64,000 nucleotides of DNA. Origin: an uncultured Oscillospiraceae bacterium. GTDB lineage: Bacteria; Bacillota; Clostridia; Oscillospirales; Ruminococcaceae. The DNA is taken from assembly GCA_910577565.1 (NCBI GenBank), contig CAJTNJ010000007.1:24373-88372 (forward strand), written 5' to 3'. Positions 39,992-48,060 of this stretch are shown one piece after another. The position numbers and the translations under genes were made by a program. The notes beneath the pieces are model-generated. The model searched no databases. It was not told the DNA's origin and saw nothing but the letters and a program-made list of their open reading frames with translations. Position 1 is the first letter of the stretch. Every line of letters starts with the position of its first letter.

Positions 39992-40132
39992 TGATTTGTA
40001 AATTACAGTTAGCTGTCATTGTTTTGGTGTGCAAAGATTTATCGGCTTGTGGATTTATTGTTGTAAATGTTGTACGTTTTAAACATTGTGTTTAAGTAAA
40101 CTTTTTATAAATGATCAATCTAGAGGAGCTTT

Positions 40133-40222
40133 ATGAAAAACAATGTAGTTTTAAGTGTGAGTTTAACTATTGGTAACAAAATTTTAACAGAACAATTATG
40201 TTTTGTCAAAAAAATGGACTGA
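40133..40222 (+). CDS. Possible 29-codon ORF
   Basis: ATG 40133 stands five bases after GAGGAG. The peptide (MKNNVVLSVSLTIG and so on, 29 residues) resembles nothing I recognise. Its stop is directly followed, in the same frame, by a relic of a low-molecular-weight phosphatase, so it may be the 5' part of a degraded gene rather than a real peptide. Confidence 0.25.
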   Translation: MKNNVVLSVSLTIGNKILTEQLCFVKKMD

Positions 40223-40291
40223 AGGTTTTTAATTTCTCTGGGAAATATCTGTCGCACTGAATTAATGAGAAAGTATAATCTTTCAAATTGA
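40223..40291 (+). pseudogene. Relic of a low-molecular-weight protein-tyrosine phosphatase
   Basis: The frame reads RFLISLGNICRTELMRKYNL before a stop. The SLGNICRTELM part matches the P-loop start of these phosphatases (family consensus near CLGNICRSPMAE), with the catalytic Cys12-type residue of the C-x5-R loop changed to Ser or displaced. About 23 codons only. Confidence 0.4.
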
Positions 40292-40375
40292 TTTGTGTAA
40301 TTTTTTTGTGCTAGTAGTGTTTTTTATATGTTTTTAACATATTTCAAATTTTTTTGTTTTATGTAGTTGTAAAAT

Positions 40376-40404
40376 TTGCAGTTAAAATATTTATGTGTTA
40401 TAAT
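40376..40404 (+). promoter_or_regulatory. Promoter of tRNA-Ala
   Basis: TTGCAG (40376-40381), 17 bases, TGTTATAAT with perfect -10 at 40399-40404 and extended TG. Start would be near 40411, about 20 bases before the tRNA. Confidence 0.65.
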
Positions 40405-40431
40405 AAAAAAGATATGACATTATTTTTGCAT

Positions 40432-40507
40432 GGGGGCGTGGCGCAGCTGGGAGCGTGTCTGAATGGCATTCAGAAGGTCGTGGGTTCGATCCCCATCGTC
40501 TCCACCA
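40432..40507 (+). tRNA. tRNA-Ala (anticodon GGC), CCA encoded
   Basis: Full cloverleaf by eye: acceptor GGGGGCG with CGTCTCC, D stem GCGC with GCGT, anticodon stem TCTGA with TCAGA around loop ATGGCAT (anticodon GGC, U33 present), five-base variable loop, T arm GTGGG-TTCGATC-CCCAT, discriminator A and CCA in the genome. Reads GCC and GCU alanine codons. Confidence 0.93.
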
Positions 40508-40534
40508 TCTAAGTACTACAAATTATAAAAAAAG

Positions 40535-40560
40535 AAAGTCCTTATTTACGGGCTTTTTTT
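40535..40560 (+). terminator. Terminator after tRNA-Ala
   Basis: AAAGTCC (40535-40541) pairs with GGGCTTT (40550-40556), loop of eight bases, followed by further T residues. It lies 28 bases after the tRNA. Confidence 0.8.
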
Positions 40561-40615
40561 AATGTTGTTAATAAATTAGACATAAATTTTTATGTTGCAG
40601 ATGTTAAATTAAAAT

Positions 40616-40649
40616 AAAAATACACCCTTTTTGAAAAGGGTGTATTTTT
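40616..40649. terminator. Strong bidirectional hairpin
   Basis: AAAAATACACCCTTT pairs with AAAGGGTGTATTTTT over 15 bases around a four-base loop, with A and T tracts on the two sides. It can end transcription from either direction, including leftward transcripts of mtnN. Confidence 0.8.
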
Positions 40650-40843
40650 ATTTTAAAAGGGTGTTTCATATTAATATAAAGCAATTGAACTTAACAAAAC
40701 ATAATACTAGAAAAAGTTTTAAAAATATAACAGTTTGGATATATTTAGTCTATTATTATCAATTATTATAATACAGTTATTAACGAATATCAACAATAAA
40801 GACCTAAGCTATAATAATTATTCATTTTTGATATTTTCATGTA

Positions 40844-41536
40844 TTAAATTGACTGCGTAAAATTATAAAGAATTCTTGCAGCATTTTTAGAAGCATTTTC
40901 GATAAATTCATAAAAATCTATCTTTGCATCACTGTTTGCGTTGTCTGAAATTGAACGTATTACTCCAAAATTCACTTTATTAACGTAGCAAACTTGACCA
41001 ATACTACCTGCTTCCATTTCACAAGCAACAGCGTCAAATTCATTTTTAAGTTGTAATAACTTATTAGAGCAATTAATAAACTGATCTCCAGAAGCTATTA
41101 TTCCTTTATGAATCTTTACGCCTTTAATATTTCTAGATGTAGTCAAAATCTTTTGAACTATACAAGGAATACACGTTATCTTGATTTTGTCTATCCCCGG
41201 AATTTCACCTTTCTTTCTATTTACAAATGCAGAAATATCGAAATCATGTTGCACTACACTTTCCGCCACAACAATGTCACCAATATTGATATTGTCATCA
41301 ATACCGCCAGCAACCCCAATGTTTAATATAATATCAGGTTGATACTTAATTATAAGAGTTTGTGTGCAAATAGCAGCATTAACCTTACCGATTCCACTTA
41401 AAACCGCCACACATTTATGGTTATTTAGATTTCCTATTACAAAATTAAATGAAGTAAATTCTTCTTCGCTTTTATTTGTCATAAGTTCTAAAACTTTATC
41501 CAATTCCTGCGCCATGGCGCATATAATCCCAATCAT
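40844..41536 (-). CDS. mtnN: 5'-Methylthioadenosine/S-adenosylhomocysteine nucleosidase
   Basis: Hydrolyses SAH, methylthioadenosine and 5'-deoxyadenosine. 230 residues. IGIICAMAQELDKVLELM at the start, NIGVAGGIDDNINIGDIVV, IASGDQFI, and ACEMEAGSIGQVC with the ligand-binding Glu; catalytic Asp in SISDNAN. Its start overlaps the luxS stop as ATGA. Together with LuxS it forms the two-step SAH recycling route that also yields autoinducer-2. Confidence 0.95.
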   Translation of the reverse strand: MIGIICAMAQELDKVLELMTNKSEEEFTSFNFVIGNLNNHKCVAVLSGIGKVNAAICTQTLIIKYQPDIILNIGVAGGIDDNINIGDIVVAESVVQHDFDISAFVNRKKGEIPGIDKIKITCIPCIVQKILTTSRNIKGVKIHKGIIASGDQFINCSNKLLQLKNEFDAVACEMEAGSIGQVCYVNKVNFGVIRSISDNANSDAKIDFYEFIENASKNAARILYNFTQSI

Positions 41537-42003
41537 TTAGCAACTTCCTTATAGTTGTAATCAAGCTTTAATTCATTCCAATTTTCTAGAACTTTGCACA
41601 TAAAACTCGTATAAATTTTAGCTTGATTTAAGTCGTGCAACAAATAATTTCCGCATTCTATCTCGGATGCACCTGGGATCTCACCTTCAAATTCTGAGAT
41701 AAATTTCATAGTATCTTTTACAAGTTTAATAGCTTTTTTGTGTTCTAAATTTCTGGTAAGCAAATAAAATCCTGTAAGGCATCCCATTGGGCCAAAATAA
41801 ACTATGTTTTTTTCATATTTATTTCTTGCAAATGTGGCAAAAAGATGTTCGATTGTATGAAGAGCTGCATTTTCAAGATATGGTGGAGTATTAGGTTTAA
41901 CCATGCGAATATCATATGTAATTATGTCATTATCAATCCGAGAAATGTACATACCTTTTTCTAGTTTAGTATGATCAACTTCAAAACTTGCGATTTTTTT
42001 CAT
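41533..42003 (-). CDS. luxS: S-ribosylhomocysteine lyase
   Basis: 156 residues. Metal site HTIEHLFATF and FGPMGCLTGFY (catalytic Cys and third ligand region) and Glu in the N-terminal part are present. It cleaves S-ribosylhomocysteine to homocysteine and DPD, the AI-2 precursor. The start is ATG 42003 (MKKIASFEVDHTKLEKG). Upstream codons in frame belong to the IS110 left end, which begins within about ten bases of the start codon; only GGTGA serves as ribosome binding site. The original promoter is probably displaced. Confidence 0.95.
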   Translation of the reverse strand: MKKIASFEVDHTKLEKGMYISRIDNDIITYDIRMVKPNTPPYLENAALHTIEHLFATFARNKYEKNIVYFGPMGCLTGFYLLTRNLEHKKAIKLVKDTMKFISEFEGEIPGASEIECGNYLLHDLNQAKIYTSFMCKVLENWNELKLDYNYKEVAK

Positions 42004-42008
42004 ATTAA

Positions 42009-42306
42009 TCACCGTGCCGACCGCTATGCGGTCTGCACAAATAGGGATGAAAAGGGTGCAGACAAACGGTCGCCTTTCTTGTAAAATTAGGTTGAGAAGG
42101 AAGCATACTGCAACGCACGTGGAGATGAGTTGCAGATTACTTCCAGAGTACAAGCCAGTATGTTAATCAGTGTTAGAGCCGCTTTTTCAAGTACAAATAA
42201 GTGACGCTCCGAGCCCGGACACTAAGGATTGCATTAACACCTGTTAATTGCTTGGCGGTTCAGTCATTGCTTTCTCCTCACCATTTCGTTATAGGGAGGG
42301 TGTAAA
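42009..42306 (+). ncRNA. Candidate bridge-RNA region of the IS110 element
   Basis: In IS110-type elements the noncoding left end encodes a structured bridge RNA that guides the recombinase. This 300-base region is noncoding, lies directly upstream of the transposase frame and has GC-rich self-complementary blocks such as GACCGCTATGCGGTC. I infer the RNA by position; no full secondary structure was computed. Confidence 0.4.
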
Positions 42307-43475
42307 TTGAAAGTCGTATTTCCCAACCTGCTGCGGAGTGGATGTTCACAAATCGTTTCTGGTCGCAACCATTATCAAAACACTAAAAGACAGCTTGCAG
42401 CCGAGTTATCAGAAGAAACGATTTTTTCCACATTTAACACAGAGGTGAACCGTTTTGCCGATTGGCTCCACGAGAATGACTGTCTGGATGTTTGTATGGA
42501 GTTTACCGGGAAGTACTGGGTGTCTGTGTTCAATATTCTGGAAAAACGGAGTATCCGTGTTGTCATTGCCAACCCTAAATGGGTCAAGGTAGTGAATGAG
42601 AATAAGGACGATACGAAGGATTCCAAGTAGATCGGGGATTTGTTCTGCATCGGTCTGGTGAAAAACAGCTTTATCCCAGCCAAGGACATCCGTATTCTGA
42701 GGGAGCTGACCCGGTATCACTATAAACTCACTTCCATGAAAAGCAGCGAGAAGAACCGTTTCCAGAATGCTTTCACTGTCTGCAATGTGGCGCTTTATTC
42801 CGTTGTGTCTTATATATTCGGCAAATCCCGCCACCGCAATCACGGATTACCTGACATCCAACGAGAATTTTGACCCACAGCATTGCGTTTCTCTTTTACA
42901 GCATTCTCTCAAGAAAAAGGCGGATGATGTCCTCGCTTCTATTGAAGGATATGAGATTTCGCCGGAGCAGCAATACCGCATTGACGTTGTCCGCGACCAT
43001 CTCCACTATATTGAGAAGTTGATTGAACGGGTAGACGCCTGCATCAACGCCATGGTTGAGAAGTACGATGGGGCCATTTCGCTTCTTTGCACCATTACCG
43101 GTATTGACCGCAGCTCCGCAATCATGGTTATCTCTGGAATCGGTGTAGATATGATACAATTCGGCTCTTCCAAGCGTTTATGCTGCTGGGCCGGCCTTAC
43201 TCCGGGCAACAATGAATCCGCTGGCAAGAAGAAGTCTGTCCACATTTCACGTGCCGAAGTTTATCTCAAACCTGCGGCTGGTGCAAGTTGTCCACGCAGC
43301 CGTGAAGGACAAGCAGAATCCTTACTATGCTCTCAAATATGAGCGTATTGCCAGACGCCGGGGCAAAAAATGGGCTATCATCGCCATTGCCAGGATGATT
43401 TTGACTGCTATTTATTCCATACTCTCCACCGGGAAAATCTGGAATCCTAAGGACACCAGCTTCAAAAGGCTGTGA
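42307..43475 (+). pseudogene. IS110-family transposase, broken
   Basis: Pieces in several frames: CCGVDVHKSFLVATI (first catalytic Asp), a stretch with CLDVCMEFTGKYWVSVFNIL, a TAG where DSKWIGDL is expected, LVKNSFIPAKDIRILREL, then a shift to ITDYLTSNENF and SLLQHSLKKKADDVLASI, the transposase_20 core ITGIDRSSAIMVISGIG and WAGLTPGNNESAGKKK, another shift, and VHAAVKDKQNPYYALKYE to the end. At least four frameshifts and one stop; inactive. Confidence 0.85.
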
Positions 43476-43628
43476 GGCAAGCTGTCCGATTTCTTGAAAC
43501 GCAAGGTCTTAAAGTGAGTTAGCCGCTTCTGATATTTTGTGGTTTGCCCCGAAATTTTCCTGCTTTTCGGGGCCGGATTTTTGCGCCCTTTTGAGGGCCG
43601 TCTCTTATTTGCCAATCTTTCGCACTAA

Positions 43629-44323
43629 ATTACCTCTTTTATTTTGATAAGTAAGTAATAAATTTATGTGTAAGTTACAATGTGTTATCATAGAAAATGC
43701 AATTATAATGCTTTTTGATTATTATTCAATTATACTATATAAAAATTTTATAAATTAGAGTTAATAGTTTAATTCAATAAAATTATTAATAATATATATA
43801 TTCTACATATTTATCAGTTAACAGCATATATAGGCGCAAAATTATTTTATTTTTTTGCTTTGTGTAAAATTAGAAAGCCCTTTAACTATAAATTTCTTTC
43901 ATTTACAGAGATATCAATCTTTTTAGGACTCATGATTTACAACCTTAAAAATATCTTTACGTAAATCTTTCTATATATTTTTATTAATGTTGTATTGAAC
44001 ATAAGTTAGAATTTTTTACAGATAATTAAATAATTAAAATTTTATCTAAAACGGTATTGTATAACTTCAAAATATTATTTTTAATCTAAATTGATTGAAA
44101 GAATATTTGGTTTGATATTAAAAAATATTTTAGTAAACGTTAAAATGAATATGAAAATTAAAAACAGAATATATTATTCAAGTATATTTTATTTTTATCT
44201 TTGTATGTGTTATTCCAGATTTTAGTATGACAATTTAAAATTCAAATCAGCTGAAATTTATAAAAATAATAAGATTTTTTTTAATATTAATACCAAAAAC
44301 CTAAAACCATAGATTCCTTACTT
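43629..44323. other. Gene-free, very AT-rich stretch
   Basis: No reading frame with a credible start, no RNA gene and no clear hairpin could be supported. Its composition matches the following biosynthetic region rather than the IS110 element. Confidence 0.6.
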
Positions 44324-44577
44324 TTCGGAGAGTGCCTTAAAAGGTAAATTTAATTAAATGGTAAAAAAACTTAGATAGGGCAAGCTCTTTAAAAGTATGA
44401 ACAAATATTTTAATACAGCTTTTGCAGTATCTATAAATTGAAAAAATATTTAGATTTCCTATTAAGTGGTGCTATATAATGCCTTAAGTATTAATTTAAA
44501 TCTACATCTCATATTTCTATTATATCATTTTTATTTCCTTATGGCATTTTATATATACTCCTTTTGGGCACTTTTGC
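44324..44577 (-). mobile_element. Internally deleted IS1-type remnant, copy 3
   Basis: Both ends are recognisable: TTCGGAGAGTGCCTTAAAAGG at 44324-44344 resembles the right end of copy 2, and TTTTGGGCACTTTTG near 44562 resembles an inverted end. Inside, the reverse strand carries the 3' part of the InsB-like gene (ATATAGCACC, GATACTGCAAAAGCTGT, TATTTGTTCATACTTTTAA), matching 20409-20500. About 254 bp, a MITE-like size. Confidence 0.65.
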
Positions 44578-44625
44578 TTTTTGAGATATAACTATCGATC
44601 TATTAACAACTACACATATATAAAA

Positions 44626-45366
44626 TTAAATACCACCATCAATTTTTATAATTTCTCCGTTTATGTAATTAGCATCATCGCTAGCCAAAAATGAAACTAA
44701 CTTAGCAACCTCAATAGGTTCACCAAATCTTTTTAAATAAATTTTCTCTTTTTCTTGCAAAAGTAAATTTTCAGATATATTTTTATTCATATCAGTATTT
44801 ATCCAACCAGGAGCAACCGCATTAACATTAACATATGGTGCAAGTTCAATTGCTAAATTATGAGTTAAAGAAATAATCCCTGCTTTTGATGCATCATAAT
44901 CAATACTGTTAGGATCAAAAGTGTTAATTCCATTCGTTGATGCTATATTAATGATTTTTCCACCTTTATTTTTAAGCATGATAGGTGCAATATATTTACA
45001 AAGAAGAAATGGGCCTTTTAAATTAGTATCTATTGTTTTATCAAAATCTACAACATTTCTTTTAAAAAACGGTTTATCAATAACTATTGCAGCATTATTA
45101 ACTAAAATATCTATAGTAGAAAATTGTTGTAAAATTTGTTTTACAAGTCTTTTTACTTCTTGCTCAATTGACACATCTGCTTGAATTGTTATAGCTTTGG
45201 TATTATATTTTTTTTTAATAAGATCTTTTAGGTATGTCGCTTTTTCTTTATTGTTAAGGTAATTTATAACTATGTAGCAACCTTGATTTGCTAGGTCTTC
45301 GGCGACGGATCTACCTATTCCTCGACTTGCTCCAGTTATAAGAACAACTTTTTTATTTAGTGACAA
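44626..45366 (-). CDS. Short-chain dehydrogenase/reductase (FabG-like)
   Basis: 246 residues. Rossmann motif VLITGASRGIGRSVAEDLA, NNAAI, catalytic Tyr and Lys in YDASKAGIISLTHN with the Ser in NIASTNG, VAPGWINTD, and the C-terminal GEIIKIDGG. Probably uses NADP(H), judged from the ASR after the glycine motif. Last gene of the leftward cluster, 29 bases after argS. In this setting it may reduce an aldehyde or ketone made by the neighbouring enzymes; a fatty-acid role is the default alternative. Confidence 0.88.
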   Translation of the reverse strand: MSLNKKVVLITGASRGIGRSVAEDLANQGCYIVINYLNNKEKATYLKDLIKKKYNTKAITIQADVSIEQEVKRLVKQILQQFSTIDILVNNAAIVIDKPFFKRNVVDFDKTIDTNLKGPFLLCKYIAPIMLKNKGGKIINIASTNGINTFDPNSIDYDASKAGIISLTHNLAIELAPYVNVNAVAPGWINTDMNKNISENLLLQEKEKIYLKRFGEPIEVAKLVSFLASDDANYINGEIIKIDGGI

Positions 45367-45395
45367 TATGGTAACCTCCTAAAAATTAAATAATA

Positions 45396-47135
45396 TTACA
45401 TATGATCTACAGGCTCAATGCCAAGTACATTAAGATGTTTTAATAAAAAAGTACGTACAATAAATATTAATGCTATCCACGAATTTCGCTTATATTCAGA
45501 CTTTTCAGATAAAATTTTAGTGCTATTATAGAACTTAGAAAACGATAAGGCTATTTGATATGCACTCTCACAAATATAATGAGGAGATTTTTCCAGTATT
45601 GCGGTTTTAAAAACATCTCCGATCGATACGATATTTAATAATATTTGACGTTCATCATTTGAATAAAAACTAGTTAATTTATATTTTTCAAAATTAATAT
45701 TGGCTTTTTTTTGTATTGAATTTATTCTTGAAATTGTATAAAGGAGATATGAACCAGTTTTTCCATCAGTTGCAAGAAATTTTTCCAAATTGAAAATATA
45801 ATTCTTAGAGCGATTGTTAATTAAGTCACCAAATTTTATCGCTGCAATACTAACTTTTTCTGCATTTTCATTTCTTTGTTTTTCGTCTGGAACAACGTAA
45901 TGTGATGTTTGAGATTTAACTAGAGCTTCATATTTAGCAATTTTTAACAAATCGTCTAATTTCATAACCCCACCGTCACGTGTTTTATAAGGTTTCCCAT
46001 CTTTACCATTCATTGTTCCAAACCCAAGAAATTCAAACTCAGTATCTTTTGAAACCAACTCAGCTTTTTTCGCACAACGAAAAACTTGCTTAAAATGCAA
46101 ACTTTGTCGATTATCAACAACATACCAGTATTTATTTGGAGTAATTTCTTTTTGGCGTTGAATAATAGTAGCAAGGTCAGTAGTTGAATATAGATTTGAA
46201 TCATCAGACTTTTTGATAATTATAGGTGGAATAGGTTCAGTATCATCTAGTTCAGTCACATCAACTACCAAAGCACCAAGATTTTTATATAGTAATTTTT
46301 TTTCATTTAAAATATCGATTAATTGTGGAATATATTTCTCTGAATCGCTTTCTCCATTCCAGAGATCAAATTCAACATTTAGCTTTTTATAAATTTGCTT
46401 AAGATCACTGACAGAAACTTGTACAATTCTTTTCCAAATCGATATATATTCATCGTGACCATTTTGAAGTTTGTGTACTATTTTTTGAGCTTTCTTTTTA
46501 AAAGCAGGATCTTCTTTACTTTTTTTACTTGCTAACGGATAAACTTCATTTAAAGTATCAATTGATATCTTTTGCTTAATATCATTCCATGACAATTCAT
46601 TTATTCTTTCTTCTAACTCTGCTATAATTAACCCAATCGGCATACCCCAATCACCCAAATGAATATCACCAACTACTTTATAACCAGTAGCCCTAGCAAT
46701 ACGTTTTATTGCTTCTCCAATAATTGCAGATCTTAAATGTCCTATATGCAATGGTTTAGCGACATTTGGCCCACCGTAGTCAATTACAATTGTTTGGTTT
46801 AATCCGATTTGTGGAATTCCAAGATCATTATCATAAAACATATCATTAACGAAATCGACAAGAAACATATCGGAAAGAGATAAATTAATAAATCCAGGAT
46901 TTGCAACAGTTACACTAGAAAAAATTTTATTTTTTTTTAAAATATTTAAAACTGCATTAGCTATTATCATGGGAGAAACTTTGTATATTTTGGCACCAGA
47001 AAATGCACCATCAACTTGATATTGACACAAATCAGGTCTATTAGAAAGTTTTACCTTACCTAAATGCCTATCATACCCACATTGATCAAAAGCATTAGAA
47101 ACAATGTTTGTTAAAACTTCTGTGATTGTTTTCAA
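45396..47135 (-). CDS. argS: Arginyl-tRNA synthetase
   Basis: 579 residues, class I synthetase charging tRNA with arginine. N-terminal Add-1 domain, DYGGPNVAKPLHIGHLRS (HIGH at about 130-133), GDWGMPIG, LYSTTDLATII, GTMNGKDGKPYKTRDGG in place of KMSKS, and a DALR C-terminal domain ending LGIEPVDHM. The start is TTG 47135, nine bases after GGAGG; an ATG twelve codons earlier has no such site. It sits in a biosynthetic-looking operon directly downstream of an odd tRNA. No T-box leader was seen. Whether the genome has a second ArgRS decides if this copy is housekeeping. Confidence 0.93.
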   Translation of the reverse strand: MKTITEVLTNIVSNAFDQCGYDRHLGKVKLSNRPDLCQYQVDGAFSGAKIYKVSPMIIANAVLNILKKNKIFSSVTVANPGFINLSLSDMFLVDFVNDMFYDNDLGIPQIGLNQTIVIDYGGPNVAKPLHIGHLRSAIIGEAIKRIARATGYKVVGDIHLGDWGMPIGLIIAELEERINELSWNDIKQKISIDTLNEVYPLASKKSKEDPAFKKKAQKIVHKLQNGHDEYISIWKRIVQVSVSDLKQIYKKLNVEFDLWNGESDSEKYIPQLIDILNEKKLLYKNLGALVVDVTELDDTEPIPPIIIKKSDDSNLYSTTDLATIIQRQKEITPNKYWYVVDNRQSLHFKQVFRCAKKAELVSKDTEFEFLGFGTMNGKDGKPYKTRDGGVMKLDDLLKIAKYEALVKSQTSHYVVPDEKQRNENAEKVSIAAIKFGDLINNRSKNYIFNLEKFLATDGKTGSYLLYTISRINSIQKKANINFEKYKLTSFYSNDERQILLNIVSIGDVFKTAILEKSPHYICESAYQIALSFSKFYNSTKILSEKSEYKRNSWIALIFIVRTFLLKHLNVLGIEPVDHM

Positions 47136-47271
47136 AATAGTAACCCTCCATAATTTAGAGCCTATATTCATACCTTATAATATAGGCTTTTTAAATGCTG
47201 TTAAAAATATATAATTTTTATTACCAAATCTTACACGTTTATATAGAATTAGTGTTTTAAAAATAAAAAAA

Positions 47272-47348
47272 TGGGATGCCCGGAGGGACTTGAACCCCCG
47301 TCTTATTGGTTAGTTCCAATTGCTCTGTCCTGCTGAGCTACGGGCAAC
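47272..47348 (-). tRNA. Noncanonical tRNA-like gene with six-base anticodon loop
   Basis: On the minus strand, D stem GCTC with GAGC (GG in the D loop), T arm GGGGG-TTCAAGT-CCCTC, five-base variable loop and encoded CCA are all regular. Acceptor pairs TGCCCG with CGGGCA; position 1-72 is a U-U mismatch, with G before it and C as discriminator. The anticodon stem ATTGG/CCAAT is perfect, but its loop is AACTAA, six bases without U33. If U33 is the missing base, positions 34-36 are ACU. A20, C35 and U36, the main arginine identity bases, would then be present. A T7 run follows CCA. It may be a pseudogene or a non-decoding amino-acid carrier for the argS next door. Confidence 0.65.
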
Positions 47349-47373
47349 AAAAATTTAATATTTATTAAATATT

Positions 47374-47402
47374 ATTTAATCATAAATAACACATTTTGTC
47401 AA
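47374..47402 (-). promoter_or_regulatory. Promoter of the tRNA-like gene
   Basis: On the minus strand TTGACA (47402-47397), 17 bases, TTAAAT (47379-47374). The transcript would start about 20 bases before the tRNA-like gene and could continue into argS. Confidence 0.5.
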
Positions 47403-47479
47403 TTTCCAATTTTGGATGAAAATATCCTTGATTATAAGTTTAAATATAAAGAAGAAAGAAAAAATACAAATTTGAGTAA

Positions 47480-47650
47480 AGGATACAAGAACTTAGTTAG
47501 AGCAAATTTATTAAAAGCATGAACAAAAATTTTAAGGAGAGATTTTGGAAAATTGTCAAAAGGTTTTTGTATCTTTTCACAACTCTTGTCATATGCTATA
47601 TCATATCCAATGTTTTATATTTATCTAGTGTAAACATAAGAAAATCTGGT
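47480..47650 (-). mobile_element. IS1-type remnant, copy 4
   Basis: The reverse strand shows GGATATGATATAGCATATGACA, matching 20211-20236 of copy 2, followed after a deletion by TTTTTGTTCATGCTTTTAATAA and AAATTTGCTCTAACTAAGTTC, the FVYAFNKFALAK region of the transposase. No ends were recognised. Confidence 0.6.
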
Positions 47651-48060
47651 ATATTAAAGAAAAAAGAAACAATAAAGATTGTTGGTTAATGGGCAAAATA
47701 GAGAAAAGATAAAAATAAACTAAATAATACAGAGATATATTTAAACCGTTTCATTGAATAAAATCATATTTACATCGTACTTTTACACTATAAATAGATG
47801 TCAAAAGTTCAATATATAAATTATATGCACATTTCAAAAAATGTTATTTGCGCCGCATTGTTTTAATTTTGCAAATTTGGGCTGAATTACATTAAAACTT
47901 AAAAACAGTGTGACTTAATGGATGACAATAATTATAAAAATATCAACAATTGGTCCAAATTCACTTTTAACACGACAAAACGGCAATAACATAATACCAA
48001 ATATTTTGATATTTATACTGAGTCTTTACAAGTGCACTACAAATAAGATAAAAATATGCT
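47651..48060. other. Gene-free AT-rich stretch between the tRNA-like gene and the radical SAM gene
   Basis: No frame with a ribosome binding site was found on either strand. A 69-codon plus-strand frame reaching into the radical SAM gene lacks one and is judged spurious. Confidence 0.55.

Larger units (their letters stand above)
42005..43628 (+). mobile_element. Decayed IS110-type insertion sequence
   Basis: A block visibly richer in GC than its AT-rich surroundings, from about 42009 to 43628. A 300-base noncoding left part precedes a broken transposase gene, and about 150 bases with a CCCCGAAA...TTTTCGGGG hairpin follow it. No inverted ends were seen, as expected for IS110. Boundaries are estimated from the change in composition. 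Confidence 0.75.

Noticed and set aside
42409-43245. Minus-strand frames within the IS110 element
   Set aside because: They are the reverse reading of the broken transposase; no start site or family match.
47136-47271. T-box leader before argS
   Set aside because: No GGGTGGNACCGCG-type antiterminator box or AGTA bulge is visible. The stretch is short and contains only the GGAGG site.
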